Source: Sciurus carolinensis
Lineage: Eukaryota > Chordata > Mammalia > Rodentia > Sciuridae
Direction: 5' to 3'
DNA: 64,000 nt
Assembly: GCF_902686445.1 (NCBI RefSeq)
Contig: NC_062229.1
Location: 5,179,503-5,243,502, forward strand
The notes under the pieces are model-generated. The model was not told the origin of the DNA. It ran no database searches and saw only the letters and a program-made list of their open reading frames with translations. How positions within the stretch are numbered: the first letter of the stretch is position 1; the number at the start of each line of letters is the position of its first letter. Made by a program: the position numbers and the translations under genes. This document shows, piece by piece, positions 41,073 to 53,147 of the stretch.

Positions 41073-42475
41073 CTGCAGAGAGGAAGCAGAGTCAGCCCCA
41101 GGTGAACACCCTGGCCAAGGGGCACACCACAGAACCAGGAATGGTGGGCAGATTGCTGGGATGGGCAGCCCTGGGAGACCATGTGCCTCTTCGGGAGCAG
41201 GCACAGTCAGGGAAGCCTTCTTGGAAGAGATGTGACCACTCAGACGGAGTTAGCCAAGACAAAGGTCCTGGGGTAGAAGGTGCACAGCAAAAGCAGAGGC
41301 AGGGGAGGGAGGAGGGGGCTAAGGAGGAGGCAGGGGAGAGAGTGCCAGGTGGGGCCAGGTGTTGCAGGAGTGGGTTCTGCTGTGCAATGGAGCTTCTACT
41401 TATATGAAGAGCCCTTGAGAAGCTTTAAGTGGGAGCCACAAGGTGAGAATGGGTGTTAGATGGAGCCAGTAAGGGCCCCAGGAGACAGGAAGGAGGCTGG
41501 GGGTGGGGGGTGGCGGTATCATGACACCACTAGTCAGGGGCATAGCTGGCGCCCAAGCCAAGCAGAGGGAAGGGAGGGAAAGAGGACCCTGGCTCCCCCC
41601 ACGCCAAGGTGGCTGGCTCTTTCCTTGGCCAGGAGGAATGAGAGGGGACATGGGGACATGGGGACATGGACAGTGGCTGGTGAAGATGACCAGTCAAAGG
41701 TTTGGAGACTGGAAGCTCAATACCCCATGAGAAGCCAGACCAGGTGGGATTCCGGGCCCCCTCCAGGTTCCACCTTCCAAATCAGGGAGAGGAACTGGCC
41801 TCAGGGGGGGGGACCGGGCTGGGAGAGCTGTGTGCTCTTGAGCCTGCCCCTCTCTGGGCCCTGGGGTAAAGTCGCACCCGATGGCCCCAACTCTGGTCAA
41901 CTTTGGAGGACAGGCCACACGGGCAGAGGCTCCCTTTCTGGCTTCCAAAGTTGCCCAGGCCAGTTGTGGCTCCGAGGACGCCTTCTCCAGGCAGCCCCTG
42001 GGACTGCGGGCCCTGGCTCCCTCTGGCCACCGCGGTCTCCAGCCTCGACCCCCCTACACTCGCGGGCATCCGAGAGCCGCGCCCCGGAGTTGGTCCAATG
42101 AATGAGCCAGGACGGCGCACGCGGCACGGACGCGGAGCTGGGAGGCCGCGGGGCGCGGAGTCCCGGGCTCGGCCCTCGAGGAGGGCGCGCGCCCCGGAGT
42201 CCGCCGGCTACGATCTCCACCCCGCAGGGCCGAGGATGCAGGATCCCGGGCCACCACCCCGCTCGACTCCGCCTTCACCTGCGGATCGGGGACCGAGCCC
42301 CTCCCGCCGAGCGCCGGGCTCCCGCGACCCTCGCCGAGGGGAAGGCGGAGAGGGCAGGGGGCTGGGCCCGCTGCCCGCCGCAGACAAAGGAATCCCCTCC
42401 CCCTCCCGCCGGCGCGCTCGCCCCCTCCCGCGCGCCCTGGGTGTCGCCCGGCGCGGGCCCCGCTCCTTCCCTTAC
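41073..42475. other. FBN3 first intron
   Basis: Unique-looking sequence that becomes GC-rich towards the CpG island. A short gggacatgg triplication lies at 41,645-41,670. No coding exon seen. Confidence 0.5.
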
Positions 42476-42960
42476 CTGCCGGGCGGCGCGCGTGGAGGCT
42501 GCACCGCTGGCGGACGCGCGGGACTCCGCTGTGCCGGGCCGGGGCCCGCGGCGCTGGGGGCCCGGGGCAGGAAGGCGAAACCGAGCGGCCAACCCCGCCG
42601 CGTTCCCGACCCAGAGTTGGGGGCGGGAGGAGTTTGGGGGAGGGCGCGTTTGCACCTCGTAGCTCCCGGGGCGGGGGCGAGGGGCTCCGATCCGGGGCGG
42701 GGAGAGAGGCTGGAGCCGGGGGAGGGCCCGGGGCTCCGGTGAAACTGGTGAAACTCCGCGGAGCTGGAGAGATGGAGCGGGGCTGGGGGTGCCCGGGGGC
42801 CGCGTTTTGGGTTAGCGATTGAGTTGGAGTTGGCCGGAGGTGGGGCTCCTGACTCGGGGCGGCCTGGACGACAGACAGCCAGGGCGGGGAGGTCCCGGGC
42901 CTTACCTGGGAGGCCCTCCCACATTGCCCCAAGCCGCCTCCCCCTCCCTCGGGCAAGCAG
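42040..42960. promoter_or_regulatory. CpG island at the FBN3 5' end
   Basis: CpG dinucleotides and GC content are far higher than anywhere else in the window, with many CGCG, GGGCGG-like and CCGCC blocks. A CCAAT motif lies at 42,095-42,099 on the plus strand. The island is bounded by ordinary sequence on both sides. Confidence 0.8.
42476..42700 (-). promoter_or_regulatory. FBN3: FBN3 CpG-island promoter and probable non-coding first exon (right limit not known)
   Basis: On the minus strand a CAG|gtaagg donor ends an exon at 42,476. It would splice over 1.4 kb to the ctctctgcag acceptor at 41,072, giving a wholly non-coding first exon. The transcription start cannot be fixed; the right limit given is arbitrary. 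I see no TATA box in the surrounding GC- and CpG-rich sequence. Confidence 0.6.
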
Positions 42961-43000
42961 AATTCCAAGGGTGACGTGGGAAGCTCACCTGGCACCTGGA
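42906..43000 (-). promoter_or_regulatory. FBN3: Possible alternative FBN3 first exon
   Basis: A second perfect donor, CCCAG|gtaagg, ends at 42,906 on the minus strand at the distal edge of the CpG island. It could end an alternative 5' UTR exon. No transcript evidence; the right limit is arbitrary. Confidence 0.35.
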
Positions 43001-43479
43001 GTCTGGATTCTTAATAAGACTGAGATCCGGAGGCCCCTAGAAGACGAGGCAGAAGGCTGGGTAAAGAAAGATGGGGCGCGTTCCCCAAGAAGAATGCCCA
43101 CGTTTTTGCATGAGTCCCCAAAATGAAGAGCAACAGAATTGGAAAGAGCTAGACTTTCGAATCTCTCTGAGCTTCCTTTTCTTCACCTGCCAGAGATCAG
43201 ACTTCAGTATTTTAGCTCCCTATTTGGAATCTGCCCCACAAGTGAAAATTTCTAAATTTCCCCACCATTTTTCTAACAGTGGGAACAGACACCCCCACCA
43301 GTGGCAGAGGCTGTTGAGCCTGAAGCTATTTCTCCATCCAGCAAACTCCTATGCAAGTGGCAAAACCCAATTCAAAAATCCCCTCAGTACCACAAATTGT
43401 GAGTTTCCCCTATTGAAGTCCCAAAGCTGACTGTACTGAACAGGCCTCCATTCTAGCACTTCTAATGTTATAAATAGCA

Positions 43480-43720
43480 CATAACAATTTGAGCTAGCAT
43501 TTATTGGGTGTGAGGCTGGCAGCTTGTCAGACTTGGGGCTAAGAATTTCATATGAATCTGATTAATCACCAGAAAGACCTGTGAGGGAGACACTCCTAAA
43601 ATTCCCACTTTACAGATGAGTAAACTGAGGCAACAGGATCTGTAGCTTGTCTAGTCTTGCAAAACGAATCAATGGTGGAGCTGGAATTCAAACCTGGATC
43701 TCTCTGGGTCTGCGATCTTT
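43480..43720 (+). repeat. MIR SINE, nearly full length
   Basis: gagctagcatttattgggtg, cactttacagatgagtaaac, tggagctggaattcaaacc. Confidence 0.8.
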
Positions 43721-46520
43721 GCTAGATGATCCTGATTGGTCTGCAGGCTCCTTTTAGGGAAGGGAAGGGGGTCCATGGGAAAGAGGCCACAGGGATGTGT
43801 GGAGGGTCTTTGCAAAGAGGTCTGGGGAGAGCGTTGGCATGGGGGGGGGACCTGCCCAGCATCCACACGGCCCAGCTGGGAAGGTCTTCAAGGGGCTCTC
43901 AAGACTCCCCAGCCTGGGTCCCAGGAAGCAGCCCTAGACCCCGACACTCCCAAATCGGAGGGACGGACCCAGGAGAGGGGGAGGGGAAGGAACTGGTGGA
44001 AGCCCAAGGCTCTGCAGAAGGGAGGAAATAGGAAAAGAGGAGGGCGGGAGGGCAGGAGGGCAGGGGGCGGGGAGGACAGCCCAGGCAAAGCCTCAGAGGC
44101 CAGGGAACGTAAAACTGCCAGAACTGAGTGCAGCTGGAGCTGCACTGGGGCTGCAGGGCTGAGCGGGGCCAGGAGCACCCCAGAGCCCCGGGAGGCTCCC
44201 GCCACCTCAGGGGAGCCTGGCGGTCTCCTGGGAGGGGCCCCTGCTGCCAAGGCTGCACTGTGGGGTTTGGGGGCAGCTAGGACTCCAGGGTTGAACTAGC
44301 GGAGCTTGGAGCATATGGAGACCTCAGGGACAACCCGAGGTCATTGGGGCCAAGGGAGCAGGGCCTCTAAAGAAGGTCAGTGGGGTGGTGGGACCTGGGG
44401 AGGGTGGGCTCAGGAGGAAACGCAGGACCTAGATGGTGGGAGAACCAGGGGCTGTTGGGGACAGAGCAAGCTGCCTGGGACCCTGCAGGGACCTGTGCCA
44501 AGGTCCACCTTGGCCCGTTCTTCAGCCAACAAGTGAACCCAACGTGGGCACTGGGTCAGGTGCAAGGTGCTCTAGGAGCAGCCCAGCCTGTGCAGAAGGT
44601 GGAAGGGGACAGTCCCATATCGGGGACGCAGCAGGACCAAGCAGTGGCCAAGCCCAGAGGAGGGCTCTTCTGGAGGAGTGGAGCCGAGGCGATGGTTTGG
44701 GAAGCCTTCCCGGCTCTCTGGAAGAGAGGGCGAGGGAGCCCTGGAGTGTGGCAGACAGAGGGCGCAGAGCTGCTGGAATCCCGCACTCCGTGACGGTGAC
44801 GGCAGCGTGGGCGCTTGCTGTCCTTAGCCCCCGACTCCGTCCACGCCAGCACACCCTGCACGTCCTGTGGTTCTGCCTCCCGTGGGGCGGACCGCTCTGG
44901 TCTGTTACATTGCTGCTCTTATCAATTTGGTCCCACTGACAGGGTCCCCATGTGTCACACCGTCACAAAGGGACATCCAAGATCTGCTCAGACTCTCAGT
45001 ATCCCAGTGCCAACCCAGGACAGTGACAGAGATAAAGCCCATCTCACACTCTGTCCATCAAAGTGACGCCACCACCCAGCTCCTGATCCCAGACATCTCT
45101 CACTGCCACCTGTCACGGCAGTGCCTTGCTGTTGTCTGGCTACCCTGCTGCCGGTGCCGTGTGTGACATCTTTGTCACCTCTGCACCTTCCCTTTGTTGC
45201 TGCGATGTTGTCAACTGCTAACGGTCAGGGTGATCATCCAGAGCCCTGGACGTTGGCACCGGCCAGTCAGTCCCAGCAGAAAGGGCTCTGAGTCACTGTA
45301 GAAGCCCCTGGGAGGCTGGGAGGTCTGCAGCCAGCAGCCTCCGCCGCTCTGGCCTCACAGGGACACTGCGGAGACCTCCGACTCCAGGCGCTGAGGCTGC
45401 TGGAGGCTCCTGGACTCGGAACCATCAGCAGCTCAGCAGAGTGGAGTCCACCCGCCCCAGGGCCTCTGACGCCAGCTTCTGTGGGGAGACGGAGGCATCT
45501 GCTGGCTGGCGCGGGGCATGGGCCACCATCTGGTGGCAGGGAGCTGAGGAAACGGAGGCCGCAAGGCAGGATCTGCCTTGCGAAGGGGATTTCTCAGACT
45601 CGGGACAAGCCGCCGACGGCGGGGTTGGCAAGGGCCACCGCCGTGCGGTGCCAGCCCTTGGCCGCCTCTCCCATCAGGCACGGGTGCTCCTCCACCTCCC
45701 GCTGCCACCTCACTGCACCGTGCCCGCTGTCACCTGGCACTGTCACACACGTGGTCCTTTGTCACTCATGGTTGTTTTTCTAAATTTCAGTGTCACCTGT
45801 TGCTGTCAAACTGGCTCCCCATTGTTCCAGTCCCCAGTGTTACTTTGTCACCTGCCGCTGTCACATTGTCACACCATTAATGTCACGGGAGTCCTCCCCC
45901 CACCACAGTCATCCTGTTCAGGTCACTGAGTCACTCCAGTCCCATCCCTGCTCCTCTCCCTTTCCCGGTGGTCAGAGCCCCCTCTTGTCAACGGGACTGA
46001 ACTGCGCCTGCCCAGAGTGTCTCCCCAGTGTCCATGGGCAGGATGGAGACAGGCTGGGCCCGGGTCCGGGAGACGTGGCGGGAAGGGGAGGTCAGTGGCT
46101 GCAGTCTGTGGTGTGTGGGGCGACAAGCCGGCCAGGCGGGGTGTCCTGGGGACAGAGCCTTCTTTGTCTGAGCTCAGGAAGCAGCTGGTGGAAGGGAGGA
46201 TGGAGCACATGCCTGAGGTTGGCAGGGTGCCTGGGACTGAGGCTGGGGGACTGGAGACCAGGGGAAGGCCCTGAGGAGGAGGCCAGGCTGGACCAGGAGG
46301 GCCGGGGGAGAGGACGGCCCTGGGAGCTTCTCCCTCCGCCCCATTAGTGGACTGCTCCCTGCCTGCTGGCTGGACCCTCACAAGGACCACAGGCCAGCTC
46401 TGCTGTCATCTCACCGAGCAGATGGGGAAGCCGAGGCTCAGAGCCACCAGGGTGATCACCTGGACCCCTGGCCAGGACAGAGCACAGGGGTCTGAACCCA
46501 GGTCACGGAGCTGAACACTC
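43721..46520. other. Intergenic region, mostly unassigned
   Basis: No gene-like structure. About 44,930-45,200 and 45,715-45,900 are unusually rich in GTCAC words (for example ctgtcacattgtcacacc). Confidence 0.4.
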
Positions 46521-46524
46521 TCCC

Positions 46525-46990
46525 CGCTATGGTTCCAGTGTGTCCCTCAAAACTTAATTGTTGGAAACTTAATCCTCAGATCCCTGTTAACAGTGTTCGG
46601 AGGCAGGGCCTCTGGGAGATTTGGATGAGGTGCGCCTCCCCCCAACATGGAATTGGTGGCTTTTTTTTTTAAAGTGGGGTCTCACTTTGTTGCCTAGGCT
46701 GACCTTGAACTCCCAGACTCAAGTGATCCTCCTGCCTCAGCCTCCAACTGGGGCCACAGGTGCAGGCCTCCGCACTTGACTACGTTAGTGGTTTCATAAG
46801 AAGAGGGTGGGAGGGAGGTGCCAGCGGCTTGCTGTCCCTCCACAGGTGAGGATGCAGCAAGGAGTCCCCACCGGAGGCTGGCACCTGCTGGCTTCCTTTC
46901 CAGACTCTGGAATCAGGAGCTCAAGGTACCTCTGTTTTTTATGTCCACAGTATTCATTTACAGCAACAGAAAATGAACTGAGACCCTTCC
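46525..46990 (+). mobile_element. MaLR-type solo LTR, interrupted by an inverted B1-like SINE
   Basis: ggttccagtgtgtccctc, ggaggcagggcctctggg; SINE 46,660-46,785; then cctttccagactctggaatc and gaaaatgaactgagac. Confidence 0.65.
46660..46785 (-). repeat. B1-like SINE, inverted
   Basis: gttgcctaggctgaccttg, gatcctcctgcctcagcc, ccacaggtgcaggcc. Confidence 0.75.
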
Positions 46991-47084
46991 CCATGCCCTG
47001 GGGTCTCCCCATCCCAACACAGCCTCAGTCTCCTGCAGGGGAAGGTGGGAAGAGCCTGTGGATGCTTGAGATATGTGCACGTAT

Positions 47085-47175
47085 TGTTCTTATGAAATTA
47101 GCAGAGGGGTATAGGACTTGCCAGTGTGTGCAAGGCCCCTGCGTTGATCCACAGCACCGTGAGGGAAAAAAAACT
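47085..47175 (+). repeat. ID SINE, strongly diverged
   Basis: gggtataggacttgccag, caaggcccctgcgttgatcc, acagcacc, A-rich tail. Confidence 0.55.
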
Positions 47176-47264
47176 AACACAAACACAAGCACCTTTGTAC
47201 ATTGTTCAGTACTTTCCTTTTTTCCTCTTTGAGAAAAAAATTATTTTCTTTGTAAATTCAATCA

Positions 47265-47570
47265 GTGATTGTCTTTTATTTCCCATTTCCTTTTATTGAG
47301 GTAAAATTCACATAACATACAAGCTGCCATTTTAAGCTGCGCCACTGAGTGTATATTCACGCTCTTCTTCAAATACTTCCCCTATCTTGTTCCAAGAGGT
47401 TTTCATCATCCCAAAAGGAAACTCTGCAGATCAGCAGTCTCTCCCCAAACCTCTTCCTGTCCCTGACAGTCACTAACCTAGTTTCTATCTCAGTGGGTTT
47501 GCCTACCCTGGGTGTTCATATAAATGAAGGTGTGCAGAATGTGGCCTTTTAATCTTTTTTTTTTTTTTTC
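47265..47570 (-). mobile_element. LINE-1 fragment
   Basis: ttattgaggtaaaattcac, ccaaaaggaaactctgcag, gggtttgcctaccctggg; old L1 3' region text. Confidence 0.6.
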
Positions 47571-47574
47571 ATTG

Positions 47575-47942
47575 AGTGTGATGTGTTCAAATATGGACAG
47601 CATCCACCAAAGGCCCACAGGTAAAGGTCAGGTCTCCATGGAGGTGCTATGTAGCTTTAAGAGGCGTGGCCTAATGGGAGGACCTTAGGTAATTGGGGGC
47701 ATGTCCTCAAAAGGGACTGTGGGGCCTGAGTCTCTCAGTCTGTCTCTATTCTTGGTTAGATTTGTGACTGCTCCCTCCCACCATTGCCATCAGCACCCCC
47801 ACCATAGACCCAAACAAATGGGGGTCACCCAATCTTGGACTTGAACCTCCAGAATTGTGAGTTGAAAAACCATTCTCTCTATGAAGTTGGCTGCTTCAGG
47901 TATTTCATTACAGTAATGCAAAGCTGACTGACACAGACGGCC
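47575..47942 (+). mobile_element. MaLR-type solo LTR
   Basis: gtggcctaatgggaggacc, ggacttgaacctccagaattg, gctgactgacacaga end. Confidence 0.6.
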
Positions 47943-48283
47943 ATGCTGGGCAGTCGAGGATGAAGCATCGTTGGCCACAAACACACTTGGAAGTCAGAGG
48001 CAGGAACCCCAAGCAGAGAGGAAATCTGAACATTCTAGAGAGAGGAAAAGGGAGCAGATGGGATGAGGAGAGGCACATGTTTCCACCTGAAGACAGACAG
48101 GAGTCCTGGCCCTCAGACGGCCCATCCCTGGGACGGGACTTGCACTAGCCACGCCCAGAAGGTCAGGAATTAGAGGATACAGAGTAAGTCTTAGGAGACT
48201 CTTGGCAGGAGAAGGCAAGGGGAAGCCGTGCTGTAGGACATAAGGCAGGAGGCTTGGCCCCAGGGAGATGCTCCTCACACCCA

Positions 48284-48630
48284 CCAGGATGCCATCATTG
48301 ATAAAGTGGAAAATGGTAAGTGTGGGTGAAACGGTGCTGTGGGTGAGCGTGTAAGATGGGGCAGTTGCCGTGGTACCCTGTGTCCCAGCCATTCCCGCCT
48401 AGGCATGCACACCTGGAATGATTATAGGATCCGAACAAGACACCTGCACCCCGGTGTCCATAGCAGCACGACTCGCCATAACCAAAAGGTGGCAACAGCC
48501 CCAGGGCCCTCCGATGGGTGGGTGCGTATGCCCACATACTGTGGGTATCTATGCAGTGGAGCGTGAGCGGGCCTCGTTTTGATTCACTAGTAAGAACACA
48601 TGTGCAATTATTATAAAACTGCCCTCCAGA
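48284..48630 (+). mobile_element. LINE-1 fragment
   Basis: gtgtccatagcagcacgac, caaaaggtggcaacagcc, gatgggtgggtgcg. Confidence 0.6.
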
Positions 48631-48639
48631 AAGCTTTTG

Positions 48640-48950
48640 TGTTTGCTTCTTAGGGATACCAGTTCCAAAACCCCATAAACGGGTGGTTTAGAGTCAGAGA
48701 AATGTGTCGTCTCAGTTTTGGAGGCTTGAGATCTAAAATTGAGGGGTCTGCAGGGTTGGTTCCTCTGAGGACTGGGGCAGAGGACCTGCTCCAGGCCTCT
48801 CCTGTAGCTTCTGGTGGCCTCTGGCGTTCCTTGGGTCATCGATAGCCACCTTCTTCTCCCCGCGTGTCTTCGCCCACTCTTCCTCTATGCTTGTCTGCGC
48901 CTGTGTTTAGCATGTCCTTTTAATTTTCTGTATTCTGATTCTTTGACACC
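48640..48950 (-). mobile_element. MLT1-like LTR fragment, inverted
   Basis: ttttggaggcttgagatc, cagggttggttcctctgagg, ggcgttccttgggtc. Confidence 0.5.
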
Positions 48951-49284
48951 TAGCCCCTCCCAGGGTCAGCCAGTTCCTAGAAACAGTCAAGGACCCACGA
49001 ATGCACCTTCCGGAGGTGATGTCACAGAACTGGGAGCCTTGGAGGACTTCAATACAGGTGGTGCCTGCAGGTGGGTTCTGCAAACATTGGGACCATGGGG
49101 CTGGGCATGGTCTGGTCACGCTGGGAGGAGGGAGGACCTCAGCACCCACTTCGAGCCCTGGCATCTGCACCCACTGATCAGGGACACCAGGATCCACCCA
49201 GACTCCCTCCTCTGTGTGGTCCATTCCTGGTGGCAAAGGCGCCATCTGCAGCTCCGGCCCTGCCTCGAGCCTCAAGGGTGTTAC

Positions 49285-49450
49285 AAGGGAATTAACATTT
49301 ATTAAGCACTTACTGGGTGCCAGGTGCTTTGCATTCATTATTATACAGAGTACCCCCTGAGTAATAACCCTACAAGGAAGGTATGAGGTTCAGGGTCAGA
49401 CAAGAAGACTGAGGTCAAGGATTAAGAGGATTACGTGCAAATTGCCAAGG
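49285..49450 (+). repeat. MIR SINE
   Basis: acatttattaagcacttactg, gggtgccaggtgctttgc. Confidence 0.75.
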
Positions 49451-49515
49451 CCAGAAGTGCAAGCATGACTGAGTCAGAAGGTGTGCGTGTGCCGGGGCAT
49501 CCCCCAGTGCTTAGT

Positions 49516-49634
49516 AAATGCTCACGGGGAGCTGGGGAGATAGCTCAGTCGGTAGAGTGCTTGCCTTGCATGCACAAGGCCCTGGGTTCGATCCCCAGCA
49601 CCAAAAAAAAAAAAAAAAAAAAAAATGCTCACGG
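49516..49634 (+). repeat. Young ID SINE with 12-bp target-site duplication
   Basis: aaatgctcacgg at 49,516-49,527 and again at 49,623-49,634 flank gatagctcagtcggtagag, ggttcgatccccagcacc and a poly(A) of about 23 bp. The body looks unmutated. Confidence 0.92.
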
Positions 49635-50089
49635 AAGGAATGAGTGATGGGTGGGCAAGTCAGGTGTGGCTGGGGGAAAGGAGTGGAAAGTGCTCTGAGG
49701 GCTGAGAAGGACTTAGATTGAGCAGGGCCTTGAAAGCCAGGAGCATGGATCTGACCTGGAGGCAGCTGGGAGCTATGGAGGTTTCTAGGGAGAGAGCCAC
49801 ACGGTCAAATTAAGTTTGAGAACTTTGTTGGCAAGAAGGGTGCAGTTCATCGAGTTTGTCACTAGAGGGCACTCACGGTTTAGCATAGATTGTCTTCAGC
49901 GCTGCACTCCCTGTAGGAGGGAGGCCATGCGTTCAGGTGGCTGCCCAGCCTTTCAGAGAGGCCAGCCCAAAAACGAGATCTAAGTGCGGCATGCGCCAGA
50001 CTCCAAAGATTTTCTACAAGAAAATTTTATTATAATGACATGAAGCTGACTGATACACCTTATTCCCTGGGAATTAAAATATTACTGGC

Positions 50090-50455
50090 TATGGCTCTAA
50101 TGTGTCACCACAATCTTATGATTTGACAACTTAATTCCCCAAAGTCATACATGGATATATTTAAGAGGTGGAGGTGGAGGGCTCTGCTCTCCTGAGCAGA
50201 TCACTCTGTTCATGGATTAGTGGATTATCATGGAAGTGGCTCTGTCATGGAAGTCACTCTGGCTCCCTGGCACACTAGCTGTCTCACCATGGGACACTTT
50301 CCACCATGTCGAGATGCAGCAGGAAGGCCCTTACCAGATGGGCTTGAACTTCTCAGCCTCCAGCACCATGAGCTAAGTAAACCTCTTTTCTTTATTAATC
50401 ACCCTGCCTGTGGGCTTCTGTTACAGCAACAGTAAATGAACCACGGTATCACCGT
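50090..50455 (+). mobile_element. MaLR-type solo LTR
   Basis: ccaccatgtcgagatgcag, agcaccatgagctaagtaaac, gcaacagtaaatgaacc. Confidence 0.6.
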
Positions 50456-50479
50456 TTCCACATACAGATTCACATCTCT

Positions 50480-51240
50480 GCTGGGATGTCCTCCTACTTT
50501 TCTGGTCATTTGCTATTCACCTAACTCATTTGTTCCACTTTAATAACTCACCCATTGGTTCACCCATTCTTCTATACATTTGTGTCAGTTACTCCTCCAC
50601 ACATTTTTTTACCCCTTTCAAGAAGAATTGTTCCTTTCCCATCATGATGCTAAATGCAATTCCTTAACTGGATTACACTAAGATGTGGAGAATTCATATT
50701 TTATCAATTATATCAGTGTCATCCCTTCCAAGAAATGGTGTGGCTTTTCAGAGTGTCAAGACCTTACTTCAACTCTTTCAATGGACTTTCATAATTTTAC
50801 TTATATATTATCTGTGCTTGTTTCATTAACTTAATTCGCAGGCAGCTCGTAGCTTGTCATTGGTGGATGGAATATTTCCTCACTTCCATTTCCAATGTTT
50901 TATTGCTGGAATAGAGAAATGTCATTTTTTGGTACAGAATTTCTTGAGTTTTCTACAATCAGCAAAAAGTAACTCTTCACCTCTTTTTTTTCTAATTTTT
51001 AGTGCTTTCTTATCTTACTGCATTTATTAAATTTTCCAAGACAAAGTTTGATAATGATAGTAAAAGTTGGCCTCTGGGTCTTTTTTACCAATTTTGTGTA
51101 ATATTCATTGTTACCTTTAGGGAAATTGTTTTTATTGTGTTTAAGGAACTTTTCTCTTTTTGAATCACACCTCACTTTTATTTCATTTATTTATTTTTAA
51201 GTGTTCTTTATTTTTAAGTGTTCTTTATTTATGTAGCTTT
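50480..51240 (-). mobile_element. LINE-1 ORF2 fragment, AT-rich
   Basis: ggtacagaatttcttgagt, ttggcctctgggtcttttt; pieces at 51,720-51,860 and about 52,225-52,420 look like the same element, split by SINEs. Confidence 0.55.
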
Positions 51241-51654
51241 TGATGGGGTAAACTCCGGTCAGAGGCTGGGAAAGCTTGCGTGGAGTAAGCAGGACCGTAA
51301 AGACTGTGATAACAAGGCAGTGGAGACGGGGAGCTGGTTTGGCCCTTGTCTTTGGGTGAGGATCAAAGCAGAGCGACCTTGGTGTCAGGTAAAAGAAAGC
51401 ACTCAGAAATCCCGGAAGAATTCCGCCTGCGAGTGGGCGGCCGCCGGCCCTGTGTTGGCCTGCTTGTGGGCTGGTGCGCCCTCCACAGTACCCCAGCCTG
51501 CGCCTCTGAGCCCACGTGAGTAATCACATGTCCGGATCCCCTGCGTTGAGTCCTCCGCATTCTTTCTTTGGAACTGGTAGACAGGGTGCAGGGTATCTGC
51601 AGCCCTGGGGTTGAACATTTACATATTTACTTATTCATCTACTTGTTTATGTTT

Positions 51655-51722
51655 GAAATGTTGGGGATCAAACCCAGGGCTTAGGGACGCACTTTACCAT
51701 TGCGTGACACCCCCAACCCTTG
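51655..51722 (-). repeat. ID SINE, inverted, diverged
   Basis: ttggggatcaaacccaggg, cattgcgtgacaccccc. Confidence 0.6.
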
Positions 51723-51895
51723 CTTCTATTAGAAACGGATGCTGAATTTGATCAAATGCTCTGTAGTACAGATTAATAGGATCATGTTGTTTTCCTAGTT
51801 TAATTTGATGGAAGGTTTTTCCATGGACTGATCCAAAAATCTGAAAATAAAGGTATGTCCAGTTTTTCATTTTCATGTTACGAGGTACTCTTTGC

Positions 51896-51945
51896 TATTA
51901 TCTATCTATCTATCTATATCTCTATATCTGTATATCTGTGCCACT
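51896..51945 (+). repeat. (TATC)n microsatellite
   Basis: tatctatctatctatcta grading into tatatctgtatatctg. Confidence 0.85.
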
Positions 51946-52215
51946 GGGCATTGAATCCAGGGATACTCTACCACCCAACCGCATCCCCGGTCCTTTTTAT
52001 TTTCATTTATTTGCTTTTCACTTTTTTCTGGGCCAAGGACTGAACTCTGGGCCTTGTGCACACGAGACAAACGCTCTGCTGCTGAGCTAAATCCCCTCCT
52101 CTTGATTTTGTGATGGGATCTCACTAAGCGGCCGACTGGCCTGGAGCTTGCAATTCTCCTGTGTCAGCCTCTTGAGAAGCTGGGATGAGAGCCGTGTGCC
52201 CTTGAACCCAGCTTC
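51940..52215 (-). repeat. Two inverted ID units followed by an inverted B1-like part
   Basis: ctctaccacccaaccgcatc (ID), then tctgctgctgagctaaatc (second ID), then cctgtgtcagcctcttgag (B1). Confidence 0.65.
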
Positions 52216-52457
52216 CATCTATATCCTCAAGTGACATAGATCTGTACTTTTCCATCCTGTATTATCACGTTTTAGAATTGAAGTCATGAAATCAAATTTA
52301 TTAAATTGATGAAATCATCAATTAATTGGGGGAGTTTTCTGCATTTTTCTATGGAATACTTTAAGCAATTCAGATATTTTTAAATATAGAAAAGCTTTTT
52401 CATTGTGATTCTTCAGCCACTCAGTTAGCCTCTTCTATGATCTCGATTGTTTGGTTT

Positions 52458-52625
52458 TGATACTGGCGATTAAAACCAGGGGTGCTCTACCATCGAGCCA
52501 CATCCCCGTTCTTTTAATTTTTTATTTTGAGTCGGGGTCTCGCTGAGTTGCTGAGAGCCTCGCAGTGGCTGAGGCTGGCCTTGAACTCGGGATCCTCCTG
52601 CAGGACAGGCATGCCCAGCGCACCT
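52458..52625 (-). repeat. Dimeric B1+ID SINE, inverted, truncated
   Basis: gctctaccatcgagccac, gaggctggccttgaactcg. Confidence 0.75.
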
Positions 52626-52794
52626 TGCTCTCCCAGCGTCATTAATCAAGCTGAACTGGGTAAATTCAAAGGGTGTGCTTTTCCTCATGCTTCCTGGAGT
52701 GGTGTGGAGAATTCTTATTTCACTCTTTGACCATGTCTCCTTTTGTTTGTTCTGAATCTCCTTTACTTTCTGCCTTCTTAAAATTCTTCGGCCT

Positions 52795-52880
52795 TCTGTT
52801 TTGCGGTGCTGGGGATTGAACCCAGGGCCTTGGGCTGTCGAGGCCAGCACTCTGCCAACTGAGCTGCATCCCCAGCCCTG
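52795..52880 (-). repeat. ID SINE, inverted
   Basis: gtgctggggattgaaccca, ctctgccaactgagctgc. Confidence 0.85.
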
Positions 52881-52957
52881 GATCACCTCTTTTTTGGTCT
52901 TTCCCAAAACTCCGCTTCCTCATTGACCCCATGGCCGCCTCTCCTGCCTGTTTTCAG

Positions 52958-53042
52958 TTGTTTGGTTTTGGTGCTGGTGGAACCCAGGGCCTCGCCCGCG
53001 CTGGGCCGGTGATCTGCGCTGAGCCGCGTCCCCAGCCCTGGT
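52958..53042 (-). repeat. ID SINE, inverted
   Basis: ttggtgctggtggaaccc, ctgagccgcgtccccagc. Confidence 0.75.
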
Positions 53043-53147
53043 TTTTTATCTCTCTATAAATTCCAGCTTCCTGTATGGGTTTGTTCTTTGTCACCCTCGT
53101 TAAAACCAGTACTTATTTCCTTTACTTTTGCTCTCTTCAGCAGCCAG

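Noticed and set aside
42054..42995. Long open frames on both strands in the CpG island
   Set aside because: GC-rich DNA lacks stop codons by chance; the proteins are low-complexity Pro/Ala/Arg with no domain, and the region is the FBN3 promoter.
49528..49622. tRNA-like gene with good A and B boxes
   Set aside because: It is an ID SINE: poly(A) tail, target-site duplication and no cloverleaf 3' half. The same holds for the ID copies at 18.7 and 55.6 kb.
50480..51240. Possible gene in AT-rich intergenic DNA
   Set aside because: The sequence matches broken inverted L1 ORF2 text, with stops in all frames.
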